Counted from the stretch's first letter, positions 1 through 6,845 are shown. The stretch is 8,358 nt of DNA from an uncultured Clostridia bacterium (GCA_947174175.1 CAMWHW010000033.1:1-8358); one strand, 5' to 3'. Made by a program: numbers and translations. The notes: generated by a model not told the origin, from the sequence alone.

Positions 1-24
1 AACCGCCGCAACAGGCGGTTTTTT
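1..24 (+). terminator. Intrinsic terminator of an upstream gene
   Basis: A 7-bp stem pairs AACCGCC (1-7) with GGCGGTT (14-20) across a 6-nt loop. The 3' arm runs directly into a T tract (19-24). This is the classical rho-independent form and reads on the plus strand, so it most likely ends a gene lying left of the window. The stem may begin before base 1, so its full length is not visible. Confidence 0.75.
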
Positions 25-78
25 AAATTCCACGGTTAAGTTGTCGGTTTGCAACGTATCCTTCATTGTCTTTTATTT

Positions 79-114
79 TTGCACATAACCAAATTATCGT
101 TACTAAATTATACT
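79..114 (+). promoter_or_regulatory. Candidate promoter for the LRR lipoprotein gene
   Basis: The AT-rich DNA just before the gene holds two possible -10 boxes: TATACT (109-114), which has no good -35 at the usual distance, and TACTAA (101-106), which sits 16 nt after TTGCAC (79-84). Either would give a very short leader of roughly 10-20 nt. The signal is weak compared with the promoters at 2685 and 6902. The placement rests only on the preceding terminator and on AT-richness. Confidence 0.35.
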
Positions 115-130
115 GCTTTGCGAGGTAATT

Positions 131-2638
131 ATGAAGAGGAAATTTTTAGCTTGTGCACTGGCTGCTGCGGCGGCGGTATCCGCGGCGGCGTTTGCGGGGT
201 GCGGTCTGTTCGGCGGCGGAAAGGACGACGGTGACGAAGGTTACGTTCAGGACAATATGCGGTTCGAACTCAAAGACGACGGCACGTACGAACTTGCCCG
301 CTACGAGTATGCGGACCTGCGCGACGGATACGACGAGGACGATAATTATATAGAGGGGTATAAGGGCGAAGGTGAGACCGTAACCGTTCCCGACACGGTG
401 AACGGCAAGGCGGTGACTTCGGTTAAAGAATATGCTTTCAGCGGTACGGGTGTAAAGAGCGTGACTTTGCCCGATACTGTTTCAATTCTGCCCGACAGAA
501 TATTCGACAGCTGCTCGCTGCTGCAAACGGTCGATTTTCCTGCGGTTACGTCCGTCGGCAAACTGGCTTTTTACCAATGTGAAAAACTTGAAAGCATTGC
601 GTTTGAAAGCGGGCTTACCATGATAGGCGACCGCGCTTTCGAAAAATGTTTCGCGCTTGCAACGGTTACGTTGCCAGACACGGTAAAAACGATAGGGGAG
701 AACTGCTTCTATAATTGCGCTTTCGGAAGCATTAACACGGCTGGCGTGGAGGTGCTTGGCAAGGGGGCGTTCTATAATTGCGCTAACGTTACGGCGTTTA
801 ACCTTCCCAATATAGTGACTATCGGCGAAAGCGCTTTCGGCGGTTGCGGAAAGCTGACCGAAATGACGATTGGCAATAAGCTTGAATCGTGCGAGGCGAG
901 CCTTAACGGGTTGAGTAAAATCAGCATAGACAGCCCCATTCCCGACAAGCTGTTTCAGTGGGCGAAAAAGCTTACCGACGTAACGCTGGGCGAGGGCGTG
1001 ACCTCCATAGGTGAAATGGCGTTCGGTTATTGCTTTGCGTTAAAGAATATAACCTTGCCCGCAACGCTGACCGAAATAGGCGACCGGGCGTTCTGGGATA
1101 GCGGGCTGACGGCGGTTACCATTCCCGCTTCCGTAAAGACGGTGGGCGAGGAAGCCTTTTACGCCAGCCGGAGCCTTGCAAGTTTAACCATTGAAAACGG
1201 CGTTGAAAGCATTGGCGAATCCGCGTTCAAGGAGACGGGCATAACCTCTCTTTCGCTGCCAGCTTCGGTAAAGACGGTGGGGAATAAAGCGTTTTCGGAT
1301 TGTAACGACCTTAAAGAAATCACGCTTGCCGAGGGGCTGGAAACTATCGGCGACCTTGCGTTTGCAATCAAGGGCGCGGAAACGCTGGATATAGTTTTAC
1401 CGTCCACGGTTAAGTCGATAGGCGGCGGCTGCTTCAATTACGGTGGTTGGGGCAACGACAGGGGCATTACGGCAAACAAGATTATCATCAACGACACGGT
1501 TGAAACGGTTGGCGAAAATATTTTAAAGGACTGCAAGGTTAAGGAGCTTACCGTGCCCGCAAGCTACGGACATAACGCGTCAAAGGTCGAAAAGCTTACG
1601 CTGTTCGGGGAGGGCGATATTCCAGCCTCCGCATATCAGTATTGCACGGCTTTAAAGACGGTCAATCTGGGCGCGGGAGTCAAGCGCATAGGCGCGTACG
1701 CTTTCAAAGGGCTTGAAAGCATAAATCTCAGCGGAGTTGAATACCTGGGCAACTATGCACTCGGCGACCTTTCCGCGCTCACCTACACGAGCAGTGAAAA
1801 CGGCGTGAACTGCATTGATAACTGGGTAATATCCTCCGACTATTCCAACGGCGGCGCGACCAACCTCGATTTAAGCGGCTACACGGGCATATATAGCAAC
1901 GCGTTTAAAAAGACCGAAACCAACGACACCTCCGCGTTGACTACCGTTGCACTGGTTGGCTCGCACGGAACTTCCAATCTTAAATTCATAGGTGAGCGCG
2001 CTTTTGCGGGCTCGGGCATAAGGGCGGTGGAGGTCCCCGCAAGCGTGCGGGAGTGGAGCGGCGCGTTCAGAGAGTGCCGAGCGCTTACTACGGTTGCGAT
2101 ACAGCACGGCGTGGAAAAGATTGCGGACAGTGCGTTCACCGACTGCACTGCTCTGGACGGTTTGAACTTTGCGGCGACCGACGTCGTTGAAATAGGAAAA
2201 TCGGCTTTCAGCGGCTGCACGAATTTGCGGTTGATTACTCTCCCGAACGGTATTAAAAAGATAGGAAACGACGCGTTTTATTTCTGCACTGCGCTTATGA
2301 CCGTCGACCTTAAAGGCACGGAGGAAATCGGGGAGGAAGCGTTTTACCGCTGCACGTCGCTGGGCAGCGTGACGATGGGCTCCGTAAAGATAATAGGTGA
2401 CGGCGCGTTCACGTCGTGTACGTCGCTTACGGAATACGACCTGCCCGCGTCCGTGACCGAAATAGGTTACAGTGCGCTGGGCTGTGCGGAGGTTATAAAC
2501 TACGCGGGCACGCCCGAGCAGTGGTCGGCAATCGCCAAGGGCGGCAAGTACAATCACGATATCTGGCACACGGAAAACGATTTGACCGTAAAATTCGGCG
2601 ACGGCGGCAGCGTAACGCTTCAACGCAAGCAAAATTGA
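131..2638 (+). CDS. BspA-type leucine-rich repeat surface lipoprotein
   Basis: An 835-residue exported protein. The N-terminus is a lipoprotein signal peptide: KRK at 2-4, an Ala-rich hydrophobic stretch, and lipobox FAGC (21-24) with Cys24 as the lipidation site. An acidic, Gly-rich linker (about 25-80) follows. From about residue 83 to 790 there are many repeats of roughly 22-23 residues with the pattern LPxTVxxIGxxAFxxCxxLxxVT. This is the Treponema/BspA class of leucine-rich repeat (LRR_5), which forms an extended solenoid. The tail near 791-800 (YAGTPEQWSAI) is a usual ending for this family. Family members are surface proteins linked to adhesion or binding of host and matrix proteins; no ligand can be read from the sequence. 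The ATG at 131 is chosen because GAGGT (122-126) lies 4-5 nt upstream and the signal peptide starts there. By eye its codons are richer in GCG and GTG than those of the next gene. The class is secure; the role is inferred. Confidence 0.93.
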   Translation: MKRKFLACALAAAAAVSAAAFAGCGLFGGGKDDGDEGYVQDNMRFELKDDGTYELARYEYADLRDGYDEDDNYIEGYKGEGETVTVPDTVNGKAVTSVKEYAFSGTGVKSVTLPDTVSILPDRIFDSCSLLQTVDFPAVTSVGKLAFYQCEKLESIAFESGLTMIGDRAFEKCFALATVTLPDTVKTIGENCFYNCAFGSINTAGVEVLGKGAFYNCANVTAFNLPNIVTIGESAFGGCGKLTEMTIGNKLESCEASLNGLSKISIDSPIPDKLFQWAKKLTDVTLGEGVTSIGEMAFGYCFALKNITLPATLTEIGDRAFWDSGLTAVTIPASVKTVGEEAFYASRSLASLTIENGVESIGESAFKETGITSLSLPASVKTVGNKAFSDCNDLKEITLAEGLETIGDLAFAIKGAETLDIVLPSTVKSIGGGCFNYGGWGNDRGITANKIIINDTVETVGENILKDCKVKELTVPASYGHNASKVEKLTLFGEGDIPASAYQYCTALKTVNLGAGVKRIGAYAFKGLESINLSGVEYLGNYALGDLSALTYTSSENGVNCIDNWVISSDYSNGGATNLDLSGYTGIYSNAFKKTETNDTSALTTVALVGSHGTSNLKFIGERAFAGSGIRAVEVPASVREWSGAFRECRALTTVAIQHGVEKIADSAFTDCTALDGLNFAATDVVEIGKSAFSGCTNLRLITLPNGIKKIGNDAFYFCTALMTVDLKGTEEIGEEAFYRCTSLGSVTMGSVKIIGDGAFTSCTSLTEYDLPASVTEIGYSALGCAEVINYAGTPEQWSAIAKGGKYNHDIWHTENDLTVKFGDGGSVTLQRKQN
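377..2500 (+). repeat. Tandem LRR_5 repeat array inside the lipoprotein gene
   Basis: This is the coding stretch for about 30 leucine-rich repeat units. Most units are strongly diverged in DNA, but some remain close. GCTTCCGTAAAGACGGTGGG (1127-1146) and its copy at 1262-1281 differ by one base and lie 135 bp (45 codons) apart, which is two repeat units. Around residues 551-612 the regular pattern is interrupted by a longer, less repetitive stretch before LRR units resume near 615. Confidence 0.8.
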
Positions 2639-2639
2639 C

Positions 2640-2672
2640 TTTGTTACTTTATAACAAAATTCGTTACGAATT
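2640..2672. promoter_or_regulatory. Two tandem inverted repeats, possible operators
   Basis: Directly after the LRR gene stop, TTGTTA (2641-2646) pairs with TAACAA (2652-2657) across 5 nt. It is followed without a gap by AATTCG-TTA-CGAATT (2658-2672). The word GTTAC occurs in both (2643-2647 and 2663-2667), exactly 20 bp apart, so on the same face of the helix. The pair lies 12 bp before the -35 box at 2685, a usual place for regulator binding. The first repeat could instead act as a weak AU-rich hairpin at the end of the LRR transcript; it has no T tract. Confidence 0.4.
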
Positions 2673-2684
2673 AACTAAAATATA

Positions 2685-2713
2685 TTGACTTACGATTGAC
2701 TTGGTGATAAAAT
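2685..2713 (+). promoter_or_regulatory. Sigma-A type promoter of the pectinesterase gene
   Basis: The -35 TTGACT (2685-2690), an exact 17-nt spacer and the -10 TAAAAT (2708-2713) are preceded by an extended -10 TG at 2705-2706. The start of transcription should fall near 2720, giving a leader of about 130 nt before the ATG at 2853. A second TTGACT (2696-2701) repeats the -35 motif 11 bp downstream but has no matching -10. Confidence 0.75.
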
Positions 2714-2775
2714 AAAGGCAGTGTAAATAAATATTATTGAAAGGCCTTTTCTTTTATCCTACGGTTAAAAGATGG

Positions 2776-2809
2776 GCGCGGCGTTGCAAAACGCCGCGCA
2801 AACATTTTT
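2776..2809 (+). promoter_or_regulatory. GC-rich leader hairpin with GCAA tetraloop, possible attenuator
   Basis: GCGCGGCGTT (2776-2785) pairs perfectly with AACGCCGCGC (2790-2799) around a GCAA (GNRA) loop. A run of five T (2805-2809) comes after a 5-nt spacer. It lies inside the predicted pectinesterase leader, downstream of the promoter and upstream of the ribosome-binding site. A further weaker stem, AATTGC (2810-2815) with GCAATT (2831-2836), follows it. It could be a leaky terminator or attenuator, or an mRNA-stabilising leader. The displaced T run makes it a poor plain terminator, and no known riboswitch class was recognised. Confidence 0.5.
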
Positions 2810-2842
2810 AATTGCGGAAAAAAGCCTAAGGCAATTCAGTAT

Positions 2843-2848
2843 AGGAGG
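2843..2848 (+). promoter_or_regulatory. Ribosome-binding site that sets the pectinesterase start
   Basis: A perfect AGGAGG lies 4 nt before the ATG at 2853. It decides the start: an in-frame ATG at 2772 would add 27 residues, but it has no ribosome-binding site, overlaps the GC-rich hairpin, and would bury the signal peptide. Confidence 0.85.
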
Positions 2849-2852
2849 AAAA

Positions 2853-5726
2853 ATGAATAAATTAACCAAACTTCTGTCCGTATTCGCAATTGCGGGCGCG
2901 ATCGGAACGGGCGTAGCCGGTTTGACCGGTTGCCACAAGCACACCTATTCCGATGAATGGAAAGCGGACGGCGCCGCAGGTCACTATCACGAAGCGACCT
3001 GTAAGCATACCGATAAGCACACCGAAACCGTACCCCACGGCGATGCAAACGACCAGGGCAAGTGCCCCGACTGCGGTTATCAGTTAACCGACCCGAAGCC
3101 CACGCCTACTCCCACGCCTACGCCCACTCCCGGACCTGCCGAAGAAGTGAAGGCTACCGGCGTAGAAATCACCGGTACCGGTGCAACCAAGGTCGGCAAG
3201 AGCATAACGCTCGGCACGGAAATTACCCCTGCAAACTCGACAGAAAAGGCGAAGTGGGAAATTACCGAAGGCGCAACCCTTGCAACCATTGACGAAAATA
3301 CGGGTGCGTTGACCGCTTCTACCGAAGTCGGCGAAGTTACCGTTAAGGTTACCGTCGGCGCGGTAAGCAGCACCAAGAAAGTGCGTATCGTTAAGGATGA
3401 AGAGGGACTCTTCTACATAACCTCCGCCGCAGAGCTTGAAGAAGTCAGAACGACGGCGTCGCTTTCCGGCACGTATAAGCTTGCTTGCGATATAGATCTG
3501 GACGGCGTAACTCTGGGCGCAACCAAGGCAGTGCTTAAAGAAGGCGTAACCTTCGACGGCGACGGATACACCATTTCCAACGCGGTATATAAAGCGTCTG
3601 AAAAGACGGGTATTCTCTTCGAGTCGTCTACGGGCGGTACCGCAACCAACGTCAAGTTCCTTAACTGCGTTGCAAACGGCACGGGCAACGAAACCGTAGG
3701 TATCGTAGTAGGTCTCGGCAACGGCGGTACGTTCTCCAAGCTCGAATTCAATTCTTGCTCGGCTGCGTGCAACAACTACGGCGGTTTCGTAGTCGGCAGA
3801 AACAACAATCAGGCAACTATCAATATTTCCGAAATCACTACTAAGAACGGCTGTTCGGTAACTACCCAGCAGTACGGCGGCTTGCTTGTAGGCGACGTGC
3901 TTGGAACGTCTACCGTAAACTTTAAAGATTTGCACATTGACGGCGAATTCAAGGGCTCGTCCGGTAACGGTTCATTTATTGCTGGACGTACCCGTGACGG
4001 CGCTACGATTAAGGTCGAAAACGCGGTAATCAGCGCAACTATGCCCGTCGCGAACAGTATCGGTATCTTTGCGGGCGGCGGCGCGGCTAAGCTCACTATT
4101 AAAAATATCTTAATAGTTAAAACCAATAACCCGGCACTCGGCGCCACCAACAAAACGCATACCTTAACCAAGGAAAACGTTGTTGCGTTAACGGGAGTAA
4201 CCGTAACCGACGCAACCGCATCCAACGGCGAAAATACGGTTGCGTACCTCACCGATACTATCGGACTTGATTTCGAAAACACCTGGATGGCGGAAGGCGA
4301 CGGTTATCGTCTTAAAGCTGCTTCCACCAACATCAAGAGTGCCGACGCAACCATTAAGAAGGTTAAGTTGAACACGGCAAACGCTAAGACGAGGTTCAAG
4401 GTCGGCGAAGATTTCAGCACGGAAGGACTCGTAGTAATGGGTGCGTACTCCGACGGCGTTCAGCTCGTACTCAACGGCGAAACGGGCTACGAGGTAGATT
4501 CCTCCGCAGTAAAGGACGAAGCGGGTACTTACACCATAGTTATCAAATCTAAGGAAAACGGCGACGTTAAGGCAACTTACGACGTAATAGTTGCCGCACA
4601 AACCGGCTTTGTGGTATACGACGAGTTTATGGCGCACACCTATCTCGTGGGCGAAAAACTCGACACGGCTAACCTTGTAGTTAAATCTACTTGGTCGGAC
4701 GGTATAGAGGAAACTTTGGATGCTAAGGAAGGCTATTCTATCCTGGCGGCTTCCTACGATATGACTCAGGCAGGCGTGTACGAAGTAAAGGTTAAGCACG
4801 GCAATTACGAGGATAAGATTATAAAGATAAGCGTATCGGCAACCAAGCCCATACCCGTAGACGGCAAGATTTACGTCAACGTAGACGCTGCGTACACGGG
4901 TGTAAACGGCGCGCAGGTTAACGGCGTTGAAACCTTTAACACCGTTGCAGACGCTGTCGACTATCTTGAAGCGTGCGAGCTTGACAGCAGCGTACAGAAG
5001 GTAGTATACGTCGGTGCAGGTACTTACGAAGCAAAGATTACGACGAGTCTCGATAACCTCGTACTTATCGGTAAAGGCACCGACAAGTCCGTTCTTACCT
5101 ATTCGGCGGTAGAAGGAATGACCGACCCCGTATCCGGCAAAGTCTGGGGTATGGACTGCGCAACGCTGCACGTCAACGGCGAAGGCTTCAAGGCATACAA
5201 CCTTGCTATCCGCAACGACTTCAACTATATCCGCGACAATAAGAAGTACGCTTCGCCTCAGGGCTTCGCTCTCACGATTAACGGCGACAAGGCGGTTATC
5301 GAAAACTGCTTGCTGTACGGCAACCAGGATACGTTGTTCTTCAAGAACGGCAGAACGTATTTAAAGAATACGACTATCGAAGGCAACGTTGACTTCATCT
5401 TCGGCGAGAATACCGGTCTTGCATACTTCGACCACTGCACGATTAACGCTATATCGAGATATGACGCAAGCACGTCGAACAAGTCCAATAACGGTTACGT
5501 AACCGCTATGAAGGGCGACCCCAATAAGAAGCCCGACTACGGCTATATCTTCGATACCTGTAACTTCACTCACGGCGAAGGCGTAGAGGCAGGCTCTATG
5601 TCGCTCGGCAGACCTTGGGGGGCTGCGGCAACGGTTGCAATGATTAACTGCAACTTCTCCGCAGCATACTCCACGCACGCTTCAAGACCGCCCTTAAAGA
5701 CCCCGCTAAACCCAATGAATACTTGA
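2853..5726 (+). CDS. Multidomain pectin methylesterase lipoprotein, N-terminal part (frameshifted)
   Basis: 957 residues as sequenced. A signal peptide with lipobox LTGC (24-27) anchors Cys27. Residues 28-76 hold a Cys/His cluster (H44, H46, C50, H52, H56, H62, C71, C74) like metal-binding stubs seen on clostridial surface proteins. A PT-repeat linker (81-94) leads to a Big_2-like Ig domain (about 99-180), a GLUG-like beta-helical region (about 183-475) and two similar Big_3-like domains (about 500-582 and 583-664). The pectinesterase (CE8) beta-helix starts near 671. Family active-site residues are present: Q803 (QGFAL), Q825 and D826 (NQDTLF), D847 (GNVDFIFG), R920 and W922 (LGRPW). The enzyme would remove methyl esters from galacturonan, releasing methanol outside the cell. 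After about residue 943 the reading becomes unrelated (RPPLKTPLNP) and stops. The rest of the catalytic domain continues in the next frame. Transcribed from the promoter at 2685. Confidence 0.9.
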   Translation: MNKLTKLLSVFAIAGAIGTGVAGLTGCHKHTYSDEWKADGAAGHYHEATCKHTDKHTETVPHGDANDQGKCPDCGYQLTDPKPTPTPTPTPTPGPAEEVKATGVEITGTGATKVGKSITLGTEITPANSTEKAKWEITEGATLATIDENTGALTASTEVGEVTVKVTVGAVSSTKKVRIVKDEEGLFYITSAAELEEVRTTASLSGTYKLACDIDLDGVTLGATKAVLKEGVTFDGDGYTISNAVYKASEKTGILFESSTGGTATNVKFLNCVANGTGNETVGIVVGLGNGGTFSKLEFNSCSAACNNYGGFVVGRNNNQATINISEITTKNGCSVTTQQYGGLLVGDVLGTSTVNFKDLHIDGEFKGSSGNGSFIAGRTRDGATIKVENAVISATMPVANSIGIFAGGGAAKLTIKNILIVKTNNPALGATNKTHTLTKENVVALTGVTVTDATASNGENTVAYLTDTIGLDFENTWMAEGDGYRLKAASTNIKSADATIKKVKLNTANAKTRFKVGEDFSTEGLVVMGAYSDGVQLVLNGETGYEVDSSAVKDEAGTYTIVIKSKENGDVKATYDVIVAAQTGFVVYDEFMAHTYLVGEKLDTANLVVKSTWSDGIEETLDAKEGYSILAASYDMTQAGVYEVKVKHGNYEDKIIKISVSATKPIPVDGKIYVNVDAAYTGVNGAQVNGVETFNTVADAVDYLEACELDSSVQKVVYVGAGTYEAKITTSLDNLVLIGKGTDKSVLTYSAVEGMTDPVSGKVWGMDCATLHVNGEGFKAYNLAIRNDFNYIRDNKKYASPQGFALTINGDKAVIENCLLYGNQDTLFFKNGRTYLKNTTIEGNVDFIFGENTGLAYFDHCTINAISRYDASTSNKSNNGYVTAMKGDPNKKPDYGYIFDTCNFTHGEGVEAGSMSLGRPWGAAATVAMINCNFSAAYSTHASRPPLKTPLNPMNT
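3099..3131 (+). repeat. 12-nt direct repeats encoding the Pro-Thr linker
   Basis: CCCACGCCTACT (3099-3110) is followed by CCCACGCCTACG (3111-3122) and a partial third copy (3123-3131). They encode the PTPTPT linker between the Cys/His cluster and the first Ig-like domain. The near-identity suggests growth by slippage, so linker length may vary between strains. Confidence 0.7.
5676..5705 (+). other. Frameshift site inside the pectinesterase gene
   Basis: Pectinesterase-like sequence runs in one frame up to about 5681 (CNFSAAYSTHA) and resumes in the -1 frame (KTALKDPAKPNEYLKGRWEEM), with no stop in that second frame before the start of the second open frame at 5723. One missing base (or two extra) between about 5676 and 5705 explains it. 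Restoring one base makes 2853-6802 a single 1316-residue frame. No canonical X XXY YYZ slippery heptamer is visible here, so a mutation or an assembly/sequencing error is more likely than programmed frameshifting. Confidence 0.85.
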
Positions 5727-6802
5727 AGGGCCGTTGGGAAGAAATGAGCGGCAACCTGCCTATGGATACACTCGACGGAGAGGGTAATGTTAAAGTAAAA
5801 GGCGCAGATTTCGTTGAATACGGCTCTACCGGTGAAGGCGCTATTACTACGGCGGTTAAGGGCGGCAAGATTCTTAGCGAAACCGAGGCGGCTGACTACA
5901 CGGCGGCTAACCTGTTTGCGGGCACCAACGGCGGTATAACGTGGACCAGCGGCACTTGGACATATGCAACTGACGAAGCCCTTCTTGTAACGCTTGCAGG
6001 CGACAAGGTTGCGGCAACGGGTATTTACGTATCCTCTACAAACGTTTCCGTAGAAGCGGGCAAGACGGCAGAGATTCAAATCTCCGTAGCTCCTTGGAAC
6101 GCGGATAATAAAACGCTTACGGGCTTAACTGTAACCTCCGCTGACACTTCGGTTGCAATCTATGAAAACGGTGTGATTAAGGGCGTTGCGGCTGGCACGA
6201 CTACGCTCACCGTATCCGCAACGGGTATGACGGCTGTGACCGTTGACGTAACGGTAACGGCACCGGATACTTCCATAAAGGCACATACTTACACGTTTAC
6301 TTATAGTGAAATCGATTTGTCAACGGATAAGGCAGTCGTATCTCAGAGCGACTTAAATACGACAAACAACAGCTTCCTTACAATTGTTGATCCGGATGCT
6401 AACTTGGTTACTTGGAGAAGCTCGAACAGTTGTATCGAAAATAAAGACGACGGTTTGTCCGTAACTTTCCAGGGAACGGGTACGATAACTATTACGTTTG
6501 CTTCGACGGGTGGCAATAATAATTCCAGACTTGGATTGAAGAATTCGAGTGGTGCTTATATTGCTGGCGTTGCATCTGCGGCTGATAGCGGAGCAGAGTT
6601 CCAGACAGTTTCGAGCGGCGCCGACGCAGGTACGATTGAGTGCGGTTATCTTAAAAACGGTAACGGCACTAAGAAGGTAACCGTAACCTTTACAGTTAGC
6701 GAGGCTGGTACTTACAAGATTAGTTGCCCTTCGTCTGAAACGGGCAGAGGCGCAAGAATTATGGGTATCGTAATGGTTGATAATTTCAGCGATGCTTCAT
6801 AA
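5723..6802 (+). CDS. C-terminal part of the frameshifted pectinesterase (CE8 end, Big_2, beta-rich domain)
   Basis: 359 codons counted from a TTG that overlaps the upstream stop in TTGA. No signal peptide and no convincing ribosome-binding site precede it (an ATG at 5744 is no better), so it is best read as the continuation of the preceding gene. Residues 1 to about 80 complete the pectinesterase fold: GRWEEMSGNLP, then ADFVEYGSTGEGA, then the helix SETEAADYTAANLFAG and the Trp of GITW, as at the end of bacterial CE8 enzymes. Residues about 97-180 form a Big_2 Ig-like domain. Residues about 187-355 are a beta-rich module with GTGTITITFAS, SRLGLKNSSG and EAGTYKIS, resembling C-terminal modules on clostridial pectin enzymes. 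Carbohydrate binding is inferred, not shown. There is no LPXTG motif or dockerin at the end, in keeping with N-terminal lipid anchoring. If translated alone it would be cytoplasmic and probably without function. Confidence 0.8.
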   Translation: MKGRWEEMSGNLPMDTLDGEGNVKVKGADFVEYGSTGEGAITTAVKGGKILSETEAADYTAANLFAGTNGGITWTSGTWTYATDEALLVTLAGDKVAATGIYVSSTNVSVEAGKTAEIQISVAPWNADNKTLTGLTVTSADTSVAIYENGVIKGVAAGTTTLTVSATGMTAVTVDVTVTAPDTSIKAHTYTFTYSEIDLSTDKAVVSQSDLNTTNNSFLTIVDPDANLVTWRSSNSCIENKDDGLSVTFQGTGTITITFASTGGNNNSRLGLKNSSGAYIAGVASAADSGAEFQTVSSGADAGTIECGYLKNGNGTKKVTVTFTVSEAGTYKISCPSSETGRGARIMGIVMVDNFSDAS

Positions 6803-6815
6803 ATAAAATCAAAGC

Positions 6816-6845
6816 AGAGGGGCGCGGCGCAAGCCGCGCCCCTTT
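6816..6845 (+). terminator. Intrinsic terminator after the pectinesterase gene
   Basis: GGGGCGCGGC (6819-6828) pairs perfectly with GCCGCGCCCC (6833-6842) around a GCAA tetraloop. Flanking A-T and G-T pairs extend the stem on both sides. Only a short T run follows (6843-6845, then AACTT), so efficiency may depend on the very stable stem. It starts 13 nt after the TAA stop. Confidence 0.75.

Noticed and set aside
49..353. Short plus-strand frames overlapping the start of the LRR gene
   Set aside because: They overlap the lipoprotein signal peptide in other frames, lack ribosome-binding sites and give low-complexity Arg/Gly/Thr translations.
1871..2632. Long open frame on the minus strand (253 codons) opposite the LRR gene
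   Set aside because: It lies wholly within a convincing LRR coding region, has no recognisable domain, and its Arg/Ala/Val-rich composition is what the complement of these repeats gives.
2641..2657. Rex operator
   Set aside because: Half-sites TTGTTA and TAACAA match, but the spacing is 5 nt rather than the 6 of the accepted consensus, and the neighbouring gene is not a redox enzyme.
2658..2672. CodY box
   Set aside because: Same 15-bp length and AATT ends, but 6 of the central positions differ from the consensus.
2786..2836. c-di-GMP-I riboswitch-like words in the pectinesterase leader (GCAAA, AAAGCC and GGC stretches)
   Set aside because: The order and spacing of the conserved core and the two required helices are absent; only short words match.
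2772..2852. Upstream in-frame ATG that would extend the pectinesterase by 27 residues
   Set aside because: It falls at the edge of a GC-rich hairpin, has no ribosome-binding site, and would displace the lipoprotein signal peptide; AGGAGG precedes the ATG at 2853.
3084..3935. Minus-strand open frame of 283 codons opposite the N-terminal half of the pectinesterase
   Set aside because: Low-complexity Arg/Gly/Cys-rich translation mirroring the plus-strand repeats; a shadow frame.
4188..5171. Long open frame on the minus strand (327 codons) opposite the pectinesterase gene
   Set aside because: It is the antisense of Ig-like and CE8 coding sequence, with no family motif and no ribosome-binding site or promoter seen.
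5676..5726. Programmed -1 ribosomal frameshifting joining the two pectinesterase parts
   Set aside because: No canonical slippery heptamer in the zero frame and only a weak 5-bp downstream stem (CCCAA 5711-5715 with TTGGG 5734-5738). Such recoding is not known for this enzyme family.
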